Source: Cyclobacterium xiamenense
GTDB taxonomy: Bacteria > Bacteroidota > Bacteroidia > Cytophagales > Cyclobacteriaceae
Length of the DNA: 64,000 bases
Reading direction: 5' to 3'
Assembly: GCF_009467825.1 (NCBI RefSeq)
Contig: NZ_WIOK01000014.1
Span: 89,495-153,494 of the forward strand
Each line of letters begins with the position of its first letter. The stretch's first letter is position 1. The position numbers and the translations under genes were made by a program. Of this stretch, positions 1 to 8,873 are shown one piece after another. Under the pieces are notes generated by a model. The model did not search any database. It worked only from the letters and a program-made list of their open reading frames with translations, and was not told the DNA's origin.

Positions 1-316
1 CATCGACACTTCTCCCGAAAACAATACCGCGCTGGAGGAAAAAAATATTCTACCCCTATTTATTCCAAACGTGATTAAGCCTGATTTTGACGGGAAGAAT
101 GATACCTTTGTTATACGGGCAACCCATAAGTTTGAACGGGTGGAATTACTGATTTTCAATCGCTGGGGAGATCTGGTATTTGCTTCGGAAGATTACCAAA
201 ACGACTGGTCCGCCGAAGGGCTGCTTGCAGGCACCTATTACTATCAGGTTACCGGCACCGATCCTCAGGGCAAACGAAAAGAATACAAGGGTTGGGTTCA
301 AGTGATCAAAGAATGA
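1..316 (+). CDS. C-terminal end of a T9SS-secreted surface protein (type B/CHU_C sorting domain), cut by window edge
   Basis: The reading frame is open from base 2, so this is the tail of a larger gene whose start lies left of the window. About 104 residues are visible. They carry the signatures of the gliding-motility-associated C-terminal (type B) sorting domain: a PDFDGKNDTF segment (usually PNGDGxND), FNRWGDLVF, and AGTYYYQV near the end. In this family the domain directs a Sec-exported protein through the type IX secretion system, and it needs PorP/SprF-type partner proteins. Such a partner starts one base after this stop codon, the classic sprB-sprF-like arrangement. The passenger part, and so the function (adhesin, enzyme or other), cannot be seen. 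Confidence 0.9.
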   Translation, partial: IDTSPENNTALEEKNILPLFIPNVIKPDFDGKNDTFVIRATHKFERVELLIFNRWGDLVFASEDYQNDWSAEGLLAGTYYYQVTGTDPQGKRKEYKGWVQVIKE

Positions 317-317
317 G

Positions 318-1295
318 ATGAGAGGAAGCTATTTTTTATACGGAATGGTGGGAATGCTTGGGCTTTTGACGTTTCAAATCCCCGGTAACGGACAACAAAT
401 TCCCCAATTCAGCCAGTATACGTTCAATACCTTGCACGTAAATCCGGCCTATGCGGGCTATAAAGTAGATCCCTTCGTACAAGCCACTTACCGGTCGCAA
501 TTTGTACATTTCCCAGGAGCTCCTCAGACCTTTACCCTTGCTGCGGATATGGGAAACGCCGAGGAGAGCATGGGCTATGGCCTGTCCATTAGTTCGGACC
601 AATTGGGCCCCAATTCGGTTCATTCCCTACTACTGACGTATGCGTACAAAATACGATTAAACCGGGAAAGTTTTCTGGGACTTGGGATCAGTTCCGGAAT
701 CTCCGAATACCTGCTGGACGGGGCAAAACTATTGCCGGATGACCCCTCCGATCCGGGTATTCCGCAGGGACGTATCAATGCCTTTACCCCCAATCTAAAT
801 GCAGGACTGCTCTACCATTCCCCGCGGTTTTTCTCCGGAATCAGTGCCTTCAACCTATTGGGGCAACAGCCACTGCGAAACAAAGACCTGGCTTTGGCTA
901 CGCACAACTACCATTTCTATTTTCAGGCCGGAGGACTGCTGCCCCTAAGTTCAGCGGTGACCGTCAAGCCCTCCATTCTGGTTCGGGAAGACCTCAACGG
1001 TCCGGGCAGCTTCGACGTGAATGCCATGTTTCTATTTAATGAACGTTTTTGGCTGGGTACCTCGTTTCGTTCCGGTTTTGGCAAAAATGAGCTCCCGGAA
1101 TCCAGTAACTTTGCCACGCGAAGGGCCATCGTGCTGCTAATGGACCTGTTTATCACCGAAGACATCCGATTCGGCTACGCGTACGACTTCAATTTGACTA
1201 GCCAAAATAACTACCGCAATAACAGCCACGAATTTTCGATCGGGTACTACATCCAAAGCAGCTGGCTCAAAAGCCCCGAAAAGCGGTATTTTTAG
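318..1295 (+). CDS. PorP/SprF family type IX secretion outer-membrane protein
   Basis: The product is 325 residues with an N-terminal signal peptide (hydrophobic stretch about 5-20, mature start near QQIPQFSQY). The mature start QFSQYTFNTLHVNPAYAG is the hallmark of PorP/SprF proteins, which are outer-membrane beta-barrels needed for secretion or surface attachment of type B CTD cargo. Length is normal for the family. The start codon lies one base after the preceding CTD gene's stop, so the two are very likely co-transcribed and this protein probably serves that cargo. Alternating hydrophobic strands with aromatic residues run to the C-terminus. Which paralogue this is cannot be decided; genomes of this group often carry many. 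Confidence 0.93.
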   Translation: MRGSYFLYGMVGMLGLLTFQIPGNGQQIPQFSQYTFNTLHVNPAYAGYKVDPFVQATYRSQFVHFPGAPQTFTLAADMGNAEESMGYGLSISSDQLGPNSVHSLLLTYAYKIRLNRESFLGLGISSGISEYLLDGAKLLPDDPSDPGIPQGRINAFTPNLNAGLLYHSPRFFSGISAFNLLGQQPLRNKDLALATHNYHFYFQAGGLLPLSSAVTVKPSILVREDLNGPGSFDVNAMFLFNERFWLGTSFRSGFGKNELPESSNFATRRAIVLLMDLFITEDIRFGYAYDFNLTSQNNYRNNSHEFSIGYYIQSSWLKSPEKRYF

Positions 1296-1400
1296 CCGAG
1301 GGGCGTTCGCCGGGAATCAATCCCACGTACCAATATTCCCATGAATTTGCTTAATTTGCACGGCATACCTATCGAAGAACGCAGACCAACCTTTTGGATC

Positions 1401-3830
1401 ATGGATTTTACTAAGAAAAACACGATTGTCCCGCATTTTTTGGCCATTCTTTCCTTTTACCTACTCGTGGTGGCCTACTTTTCTCCCCTGGTATTTGAAG
1501 GGAAAATGATGTTTCAAACCGATATCCTGCAGTGGGAAGGTTCCGCCAAAGAGCTGCTTGACCACCGCGAAGGCACCGGGGAAGAGGCCTTGTGGACCAA
1601 CCGCATGTTTGGCGGCATGCCCGCTTACCTGATCCACCTCGATCCAAAGGGAGACATTACCAATACCCTACTAAAGGTTTTTACGCTGGGATTACCGCAC
1701 CCCATCAGCGCCCTGTTTTTTGGCATGACTGCCATGTACCTGCTCTTGCTGGGATTTCGGGTACGCCCGCTGGTAGCCGTCCTGGGTGCCTGGGCATTTG
1801 CGTTCAATACCTTTAACTTCCTGAGCCTGGAGGCTGGACACAATGCAAAAATATGGGCCGTATGCCTCATTCCCTTACTTCTGACGGGCGTTCACCTGGC
1901 CTTTCATGGGAAAAAATTGCTGGGCATTGCCCTGACGGCGCTTGCCGTTTTGCTCCAACTCAAGTTCAACCACCTGCAAATCACCTATTATACGCTAATC
2001 CTGGTAATCGGCTACGGCATCGCACAGCTACTGGTCTTTTTTCGGGAAAAACGCTTGCCCGAGTTTGCAAAAATCACCGCATTCTTGCTGGCAGCGGCCA
2101 TCCTGGGTGGATTGGGGAATTTGGCACGCCTGTCCTCCGTATTGGAATACGGCGCCTATTCCATCCGGGGAGAAAGTAACTTGCCGCAGGCGGGACAAAA
2201 CACCAGCGGGCTGGACCGGGAATACGCATTTAACTGGTCCAACGGAAAACTGGAATCCTTTACCTTGCTGATTCCTAATTATTTTGGGGGTGCCAGTCAG
2301 CAACCCCTTCCCGAAGATTCAAAATCGGAACAAGCGCTGCGCGCTCAGGGAGCAGACCCCGCACAAATCAATCAATTCATTCAAAACGCCCCGACCTATT
2401 GGGGAGATCAACCCTTTACCGGAGGCCCCATTTACGGTGGAGTCATCCTGGTGTTTTTCTTTGTATTGGGCCTGTTTTTTGCTCCTGCGCCCTACCGCAA
2501 CGTCTTTCTTACCCTTACCTTGCTGAGCCTGATGCTCTCCTGGGGAAAAAACCTTGCCTGGTTTAATTTCACGCTGTTTGATTACCTTCCCGGATACAAC
2601 AAGTTCCGGGCCGTGTCCATGGCACTGGGAATCACGCTATTCCTCGTCCCCTTACTCGGGGCGCTGGGGTTGGAAAACCTGCTGCAAAAACCCCAGACGC
2701 CGCAGACCAAAAAAGGCTTTTTTATGGCAGTGGGGATTACCGTCGGTTTGATCGTACTGGCAGTAGTCATTGCCTTTGGTTTGAACTTTCAGGGGGCCAA
2801 TGTTGCCGGTTACCCCGATTGGCTGCTAAATGCGCTGAAAGCTGACCGGCAGCGCCTGCTGCTTTCGGATGCCTACCGTTCCTTGTTTTTTATCGGTGGG
2901 GCGGCCTTGTTGATTGCCCTGATACGCTACAAAACGCTGCCATCCCGATGGGCCCTGCTCGGAGTAGGTCTGCTGATTCTGATAGATGTATGGACCGTCA
3001 ACAGGCGGTATCTGAACGAGGAAAGCTTTACCGAAGACCCAAGTGCGCAGCACTTTGCGCCAAGCCCGGCGGATCGCAAAATCCTTCAGGATAGCGGCTA
3101 TTTCCGGGTACTAAACATTCAGAACCCCTTCAATGAAGCCCGGACCAGTTACTACTTCAACAGCATCGGCGGGTACCACGGTGCCAAAATGAGCCGGTAC
3201 CAGGACCTTATCGAGCGGGTACTAACCCCCGAAATGAACGAATTTATCAAGAAAGCGCAGGAAGGAAATTTTGACTACGAGGCCATTCCGGTGCTCAACA
3301 TGCTGAATACCCGATACATCCTGGCAGGCAGGGCAGAAAATGCCGTTTTTACCAATCCGGAGGCCAACGGCCCAGCCTGGTTTCCCGAGCGGATCGTTCC
3401 GGTCGGTTCCAACGAAGAAGAAATCAAAAAATTGGCCGAACTCCAAACCAAAACGGAGGCTACCGTTACTCCCGCCGATGGCGAAAACGTACCTGCTGCC
3501 GGGAGTGGAATCCTAACGCTGGAGAGTCGGGGTCCCGACCAGCTCAGCTATACTGCCAAGGTGGACAAAGCCGGACTGGCGGTGTTTTCGGAAATTTACT
3601 ACCCCAAGGGATGGAAGGCCTTTGTCAACGGGACCGAAACGGACATCCACCGGGTGAATTATTTGTTGCGCGGCATCGTGCTGCCGGAGGGTGAGGTGGA
3701 CGTAGCGATGGTTTTTCAGCCCGACCGCTACTACCAAACCCGTACCTTATCGACCATCTTTCAATACGCGGTGGTTTTGCTGCTACTCGCTGGCGGCTAC
3801 CTGGAAACAAAAAACCGCTTCCAGGCATGA
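1401..3830 (+). CDS. YfhO family multi-spanning membrane protein
   Basis: The product is about 809 residues from ATG 1401. An in-frame ATG at 1341 would add 20 hydrophilic residues. I prefer 1401 because a near-consensus promoter -7 box (TTAATTTG, 1351-1358) lies inside the longer version and MDFTKKN leads directly into the first membrane helix. The N-terminal two thirds hold roughly a dozen membrane helices and a WTNRMFGGMPAY loop; the last third is a soluble domain ending in another helix. This matches the YfhO/DUF6044-like family, GT-C-type membrane proteins linked to glycosylation of surface polymers. The gene overlaps the next glycosyltransferase by four bases (ATGA), supporting a role in glycan assembly. 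Substrate unknown. Confidence 0.85.
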   Translation: MDFTKKNTIVPHFLAILSFYLLVVAYFSPLVFEGKMMFQTDILQWEGSAKELLDHREGTGEEALWTNRMFGGMPAYLIHLDPKGDITNTLLKVFTLGLPHPISALFFGMTAMYLLLLGFRVRPLVAVLGAWAFAFNTFNFLSLEAGHNAKIWAVCLIPLLLTGVHLAFHGKKLLGIALTALAVLLQLKFNHLQITYYTLILVIGYGIAQLLVFFREKRLPEFAKITAFLLAAAILGGLGNLARLSSVLEYGAYSIRGESNLPQAGQNTSGLDREYAFNWSNGKLESFTLLIPNYFGGASQQPLPEDSKSEQALRAQGADPAQINQFIQNAPTYWGDQPFTGGPIYGGVILVFFFVLGLFFAPAPYRNVFLTLTLLSLMLSWGKNLAWFNFTLFDYLPGYNKFRAVSMALGITLFLVPLLGALGLENLLQKPQTPQTKKGFFMAVGITVGLIVLAVVIAFGLNFQGANVAGYPDWLLNALKADRQRLLLSDAYRSLFFIGGAALLIALIRYKTLPSRWALLGVGLLILIDVWTVNRRYLNEESFTEDPSAQHFAPSPADRKILQDSGYFRVLNIQNPFNEARTSYYFNSIGGYHGAKMSRYQDLIERVLTPEMNEFIKKAQEGNFDYEAIPVLNMLNTRYILAGRAENAVFTNPEANGPAWFPERIVPVGSNEEEIKKLAELQTKTEATVTPADGENVPAAGSGILTLESRGPDQLSYTAKVDKAGLAVFSEIYYPKGWKAFVNGTETDIHRVNYLLRGIVLPEGEVDVAMVFQPDRYYQTRTLSTIFQYAVVLLLLAGGYLETKNRFQA

Positions 3831-4882
3831 GGAAAAAAAACCTGCTTTTTGTCACCCCCTTCTTCCCTACGTTTGTGCGGAGTGACATTCAGCTGCTTCA
3901 AGAAACCCATGCCGTCCGTATCAACAGGTACCCATGGCAGCACAAAGCCCTGGCTCCCCTGTTCTTTTTTCTTCAGTTTTTTTCGGTGCTGTACCACATT
4001 TTCAGAACCGATGCGATCCTGATAAGTTTTGGTGGGTACTGGTCGGTCTGGCCGGCTGTATTCGGGAAGCTCTTTCGAAAAAAAACGCTGATCATCTTGC
4101 ATGGAACGGATTGCGCTTCCATCCCGGAATTGGGCTACGGCAGCCTAAGGATTCCGTTGCTAAAAATGGCTTGCGGGCTTTCGTACCGGTATGCCAGCGA
4201 CCTGGTACCTGTAAGCGAATCGCTTGCCGGAACGGAGCTGGATTTTGATCCCGCCATTCGTAACCGATTCCAGGGAATACGCCACCACTTCCCTGCTGTC
4301 ACCACGCCGATACACGCCGTACACAACGGCTTTGACCCGGACGCCTGGCCGTTTGAGCAGGTCGAAAACAAAGCCCCGGGCTCCTTTCTGGCGGTCATGT
4401 CTGCTGCACAGTACCGGTTGAAGGGAGGAGACCTGATCGCAGCAGTGGCACCCTCGTTTCCCGAGTATCAGTTTACCATCGTGGGAATGGATGCACCCGA
4501 AACGACCCATCCGGTCAACCTGCGTTTTGTGGGAAAGGTACCCCAGGCAGCATTGGCCCGGCTTTACCGCCAAAACCGCTACTACCTGCAATTGTCCTCC
4601 TTTGAAGGATTTGGCTGCGCACTGGCGGAGGCCATGCTATCGGGTTGCATTCCGATCGGCTCATCCGTCAATCATATCCCCGCCATCATTGGAAACAACG
4701 GATTCGTCCTTAGTAAAAAAGATCCCGGCATGCTGCGCCAGCTAATTGATCAACTGGTACACGTGACAGATCCTGAAAAATGGGCATTGAATGCCCGCAG
4801 GCACATCATAGCCAGCTACTCGCTTGCATTCAGAAAACAAGAACTCACCCAGCTACTACACGGTCATGCGAAACAGACTTGA
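3827..4882 (+). CDS. Glycosyltransferase, GT4-like (GT-B fold)
   Basis: The product is 351 residues. It starts with the Rossmann-like strand KKNLLFVTPFFPTF and has a C-terminal GT4 signature: VGKVPQAALARLYRQ followed by SSFEGFGCALAEAMLSGCIPIG (about 245-285), where the EGFG...EA region holds the nucleotide-sugar-binding glutamates (E-x7-E-like motif). HNGFDP (about 166-171) is the usual inter-domain sequence. It would transfer a sugar from a nucleotide donor at the cytoplasmic membrane face. Its ATG overlaps the YfhO stop codon, and the next gene starts inside its last codons, so the three are translationally coupled. Donor and acceptor cannot be read from sequence. Confidence 0.88.
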   Translation: MRKKNLLFVTPFFPTFVRSDIQLLQETHAVRINRYPWQHKALAPLFFFLQFFSVLYHIFRTDAILISFGGYWSVWPAVFGKLFRKKTLIILHGTDCASIPELGYGSLRIPLLKMACGLSYRYASDLVPVSESLAGTELDFDPAIRNRFQGIRHHFPAVTTPIHAVHNGFDPDAWPFEQVENKAPGSFLAVMSAAQYRLKGGDLIAAVAPSFPEYQFTIVGMDAPETTHPVNLRFVGKVPQAALARLYRQNRYYLQLSSFEGFGCALAEAMLSGCIPIGSSVNHIPAIIGNNGFVLSKKDPGMLRQLIDQLVHVTDPEKWALNARRHIIASYSLAFRKQELTQLLHGHAKQT

Positions 4883-5723
4883 AAACTTTCTCGCGGGCAT
4901 TTCCCGCCAACTATTTCGGATTCCCGGTGGTTTTTTTATCGTCGTACTCCTCAAGCGAATCTTTCCCGCTCCCAATACCTCGCCATCCTGGAAAACCTTC
5001 CGGTTTAGAGGCATGGTGTTTCGGGTAGACGTGTCAAAAGGCATGGGAAACGCAATTTTTTGGCGGGGAGCCCATGATTGGGGCCCGTTGTTTGTATTGG
5101 AACGAGTGTTGAAAAAAGGAGAAACGTTCATCGATATCGGGGCAAATCAAGGGGAATACACCTTGTGGGGATTGCGCAAAGTGGGGCCGGAGGGAAAGGT
5201 AATTGCCTACGAGCCATCCACCGCAATTTTTCAGCAACTGGAAGAAAATATCCGGCTGAACCCAGGGTACACGCAGGCGATAAGCGCCCGTAAATTGGGG
5301 CTATCGGACCGTCCCGGAACGTTGAAATTGTATACCAAATCGGGAATCAACGAGGGGGTAAATAGCATGTTTCCCTCGGCTGAGCACGATGTGTTTTTAA
5401 ACGAAATCGAATTATCCACCTTGGATAGCGAAGTGAGAAGATTGGGTTTGAAACGCGTGGATTGCCTAAAAATTGACGTGGAAGGCGCCGAGTTGGCCGT
5501 TCTGAAAGGTGGCCTGAAAACGATTGCGACATTCAGACCAAAAATCCTAGTTGAAATAAACAAAGAGTCCTGCAACGCCGCAGGATACGAGGCAACGGAG
5601 CTGGTTCATTTTTTAGAAAATCAACACTACAACCTGTTTACCATCGGTCTTCGTGGAAAATTGACCCCCCTAAAAAAGGATGCCATTCCCGAATTTAGTA
5701 ATACCATTGCGTTTCCCGTTTGA
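4866..5723 (+). CDS. FkbM family SAM-dependent methyltransferase
   Basis: About 285 residues from ATG 4866, which overlaps the upstream stop by 17 bases; an ATG at 4824 would overlap it by 59 and is less likely. The methyltransferase core begins at FIDIGANQGEYTLW (SAM-binding motif I), continues with VIAYEPS (acidic loop), and has the FkbM-type DCLKIDVEGAELAVLKG segment and a late FRPKILVEIN strand. FkbM enzymes O-methylate sugars or polyketides. With YfhO and a glycosyltransferase upstream, a sugar methylation on a surface glycan is the natural inference. The gene ends exactly where the convergent minus-strand gene ends, with no bases between the two stop codons. Confidence 0.88.
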   Translation: MRNRLENFLAGISRQLFRIPGGFFIVVLLKRIFPAPNTSPSWKTFRFRGMVFRVDVSKGMGNAIFWRGAHDWGPLFVLERVLKKGETFIDIGANQGEYTLWGLRKVGPEGKVIAYEPSTAIFQQLEENIRLNPGYTQAISARKLGLSDRPGTLKLYTKSGINEGVNSMFPSAEHDVFLNEIELSTLDSEVRRLGLKRVDCLKIDVEGAELAVLKGGLKTIATFRPKILVEINKESCNAAGYEATELVHFLENQHYNLFTIGLRGKLTPLKKDAIPEFSNTIAFPV

Positions 5724-8678
5724 TTAGTTGACGAGGCTGAATGAGCCCGCTTGTTGGTTTTCCACCGCTTGTGAATCGGTGTACCTAAGCTTGTACAAAT
5801 AACTCCCAACCGGCATTTCGATTCCGTTGTGGGTACCATCCCAGCCCTTGCTGTGGATGTCTGAGGTAAAAAACAGCAGTTCTCCCCACCGGTTAAACAC
5901 CCAAAACTGAAGCCCTTTCACCTCGGAAAAAACTGGGAAAAAGTAATCGTTTGGGCTATTCCCGTTTGGGCGGAAAGCAGTGGGTACCCTAAGAAAAAAT
6001 CCGCTTATTTCTACATATTCTTCATAGCTGGTCTGACAACCATTTTCGTCTGCCACGTCCAACCGCACCAAATAGGTACCAGGTTCACCATACCTTACAG
6101 TCGGGCGCTGTTGGGTACTTTCCTGGCCATTTCCAAAATCCCAATGAAACGAATGTCCCTCTCCTGAATCTACCTCAGCGAAAAACTGAATTTCGGAATT
6201 TTGAAACAACACTCCGGATTCGGTATAGGAGTCAGACGTGAAGGAAAAGGTCGCCTGCATGTCGGGATTCACTACTTGGGTTAGTTCCACTGTTTGACTT
6301 ACCGTGCAGCCATTCAGGTCAGCAAGGGTAAGTTGGTACACGCCGTCCGCCAAATCAGGGATTAGATGCTGTCCACTTTCCGGGATTACAACTTGTTCAG
6401 AAAAAGTGCGCGCGGTACCACTTTCTCCTACAATGTCCAGTACAAAAGGTGAGTCTTCGCCCTCGACCGCTAGCACAATCATTCCAAGGGCGTCCTGATC
6501 GCAACCCAGGTCCAGGGTGCTTTCACTTTCCACAACCTCCAGCGCAAAAACCGGAGGGTCGGGTACGATTAATGTGGTTTCGTCACTGCAACCCAGGGAG
6601 TCTGTCACTTTCACCGTGTATTCACCCGGTGCAACACCGGTTAAGGTAGCGGTGGTAGCCCTGGTGGGGTCGTTCCACAGATACGAAAAAGGCGCCATTC
6701 CGCCAGTCACCGATACGCCGATTTCGTTTTCGTTCTCCTGTCCACAGGTAGTCGAAATAGTCAGCTCTGGCACCAGCGATAAATCATTCTTGTATAGTGT
6801 AAACGCCTGGTAGCAGTCGCTCTCGGGAGAAGGTAAGGCATAGAGCGTCAATTCATCGGTATCCATTGTAAGGGACTTCCCCAAAACAACCCCTTGTTCA
6901 CCCGGATTATTGGGTGGACGCTCGTAAAAATCAGTACCCTCTGGGAAAAATCCAGCAAAGCTGCCAACGATCACCTGATTGGTTTCCGAAACGCATACCG
7001 GAATCTCCAAACCATTTGAATTCCATCCACAGTTCTCTTCGAGAAACGGGTTGCTCGCAACCTCAAAAACCAGCGGGCCGCGGATGGATTGGTTTAAGCA
7101 GGTCTCTGATTGGTTGTAACCCGTAATAAAAGGTATGGGATCAAGGGGAGTTTGGGTGAGCGCATTGTCTCCAAACAGCGTACCGTCAATGGCTACTTCA
7201 CCGTTACAGATCAGCATTAGTTCTGAACAGTTTTCCGAAACATGTACCACATAATCAAACGTACCCACTACATCCTGATTGTCTTCCGTTACCGGTAATT
7301 GCCCCATTTCCCATACGATCGTCCCGGCGGGTCCACGCGCTGGTTCAAATGAAAAAGCGCCATTGGAGTTTTCGTCAAGAAGTAAATTCGGAGCAGCCTG
7401 CGAAAAAGTGAGGCCTTCCGGTAATGGTATTTCAAGCCTGGATCGATCTACCGCGATCTCACCATTATTTTTTACGGTTGCCCTGAATTCCAACGCATCG
7501 CCAGGGAAGATCTCGGGGGACACTTCGTTTACGGCGATTCCATTTATCGAAATCAATTCGTGAAAAGTCTCCACCGCCACATCATTGGCATCAATGGCCA
7601 TGGTGATGTTGTAGATAACGTACACGTCCCAGGTGGACCCGTACCGGAATCGGGTACGCGTTTGGTTGTTTCCTAGTATTCCATTGTTCGGATTATCGAT
7701 TTCTATAATCGCAATATCCATTCCCGTGTTGTTTTTCAGGTTCGGATTTCTGGGATTACCTCCGGTGTAAATGGAGGAGTTAAAGAAATTAGAAACGTCG
7801 TTATTTCCATGGCTCAGTCTTTCAAAATCGTTCGTCTCCCCTCGTTCGATTGCAAAATAATCGCCATCTGCACCTACGTCCCCTTCACCTGCCATTACCC
7901 CCAATTTCACATGTACATCTCCACTTTCCGTCGCTGAAAAACCAGATACGTCTATGTCATAAAAGGCCGCACCCTGACCTCTTACAAAGGCATAGCCATC
8001 AAAAACGGAAACGTCTCTTTTTTTCATGACCGGGTTTTCATAGACAACTACCATTCCCCAGCCTCCATAGTGATAATTTGTACCTTCGATCAACCCAATA
8101 TCTGCAACCGTATAGGCTCCTTCTCCCCAGGCCCGTACCCACTCGGTAACGTCCTTGTATCCGACAAACAACCCCAGATCCTCGTTGAGGGAAGCAGGAT
8201 ACCTGATCTCGTTATCAGCTGCTTCAAGTTCAAGGTATTCTTGCTGACCCGGCCCTTTGAATTTCACTTTTCGTTTGTCAAACGGTTTGCGGAAGATACC
8301 TTTGGTTACATCAAAGGTAACGTCTGAAGGCCCCCTTCCTGACCAGTATAAGCCGGCAAACAACACCCTGGAGCAAGCAGAATTGGCGCCATTTTCTCTA
8401 GAAAACTGAAGGGTGGCGGTTGAACTGTTGAACGTCTCGGGGTCGGCATCCACATCGACGAATACCATCATGCCGTCGTTCATCAAATCCTCTCCGTAAT
8501 TCAATAAGGTCATGTTGGTATTTCCGATCATGGCAAAATCGCCGTGGATGCTATAAATGGACCGGGATGGAGAGAGAATGGACGTCCGCTCTGAAAAGTC
8601 AATTCTGACCTGCGAAAATAAGGTCTCGGTACCCATAAAAAACAAGAAAATAAGACCTGCGAAAAATTGCCTCTTCAT
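5724..8678 (-). CDS. Large T9SS-secreted surface protein with DUF11-like, SprB-like, PKD and type B CTD domains
   Basis: 984 residues. A signal peptide (KRQFFAGLIFLFFMGTETLFSQ) is followed by an approximately 350-residue N-terminal region rich in Asp/Gly/Asn with no family I recognise (motifs LFAGLYWSGRG and GGWGMVVVYENP). Next comes a DUF11-like stretch (about 370-500), a SprB-type repeat (ISTTCG...GGMAPFSYLWND...GEYTVKVTDSLGCSD, about 645-705), a further related repeat, a PKD domain (FHWDFGNGQES...PGTYLVRLDV, about 835-890) and a type B sorting domain (PTAFRPNGNSPNDYF, FNRWGELLFF, PVGSYLYKL; about 897-975). The architecture predicts Sec export, T9SS passage and display or release. No PorP/SprF gene is adjacent. 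Likely a monocistronic adhesin-like protein; its ligand is unknown. Confidence 0.92.
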   Translation of the reverse strand: MKRQFFAGLIFLFFMGTETLFSQVRIDFSERTSILSPSRSIYSIHGDFAMIGNTNMTLLNYGEDLMNDGMMVFVDVDADPETFNSSTATLQFSRENGANSACSRVLFAGLYWSGRGPSDVTFDVTKGIFRKPFDKRKVKFKGPGQQEYLELEAADNEIRYPASLNEDLGLFVGYKDVTEWVRAWGEGAYTVADIGLIEGTNYHYGGWGMVVVYENPVMKKRDVSVFDGYAFVRGQGAAFYDIDVSGFSATESGDVHVKLGVMAGEGDVGADGDYFAIERGETNDFERLSHGNNDVSNFFNSSIYTGGNPRNPNLKNNTGMDIAIIEIDNPNNGILGNNQTRTRFRYGSTWDVYVIYNITMAIDANDVAVETFHELISINGIAVNEVSPEIFPGDALEFRATVKNNGEIAVDRSRLEIPLPEGLTFSQAAPNLLLDENSNGAFSFEPARGPAGTIVWEMGQLPVTEDNQDVVGTFDYVVHVSENCSELMLICNGEVAIDGTLFGDNALTQTPLDPIPFITGYNQSETCLNQSIRGPLVFEVASNPFLEENCGWNSNGLEIPVCVSETNQVIVGSFAGFFPEGTDFYERPPNNPGEQGVVLGKSLTMDTDELTLYALPSPESDCYQAFTLYKNDLSLVPELTISTTCGQENENEIGVSVTGGMAPFSYLWNDPTRATTATLTGVAPGEYTVKVTDSLGCSDETTLIVPDPPVFALEVVESESTLDLGCDQDALGMIVLAVEGEDSPFVLDIVGESGTARTFSEQVVIPESGQHLIPDLADGVYQLTLADLNGCTVSQTVELTQVVNPDMQATFSFTSDSYTESGVLFQNSEIQFFAEVDSGEGHSFHWDFGNGQESTQQRPTVRYGEPGTYLVRLDVADENGCQTSYEEYVEISGFFLRVPTAFRPNGNSPNDYFFPVFSEVKGLQFWVFNRWGELLFFTSDIHSKGWDGTHNGIEMPVGSYLYKLRYTDSQAVENQQAGSFSLVN

Positions 8679-8873
8679 AATTCCCTACAAAACCGATGCG
8701 CGTAACTCAACTTTAAATTACAAGAATACTACAAAATCTAGTTTTTCCATGCCTCTTGTCAAATTAATTTTCTAGTACAAAGACCAGTAATTAAAATCCA
8801 GTAAATAGACCCAAATTTCATGAATACCGGATACCTTTACTTTTTAGGTTTTATGTAATCCGTACTCGTCACT
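8679..8873. other. Intergenic region between divergent genes
   Basis: This AT-rich 195-base gap must hold the promoters of the minus-strand surface protein and the plus-strand flippase. Only near matches to the TAnnTTTG box are visible: TTAATTTG on the minus strand (8760-8767) and TACCTTTA on the plus strand (8831-8838). Neither has a well-placed TTTG upstream, so I do not call them as promoters. No hairpin or repeat stands out. Confidence 0.4.

Noticed and set aside
1341..1400. Longer start for the YfhO gene
   Set aside because: Twenty extra residues are unlike the family and a near-consensus promoter box falls inside them.
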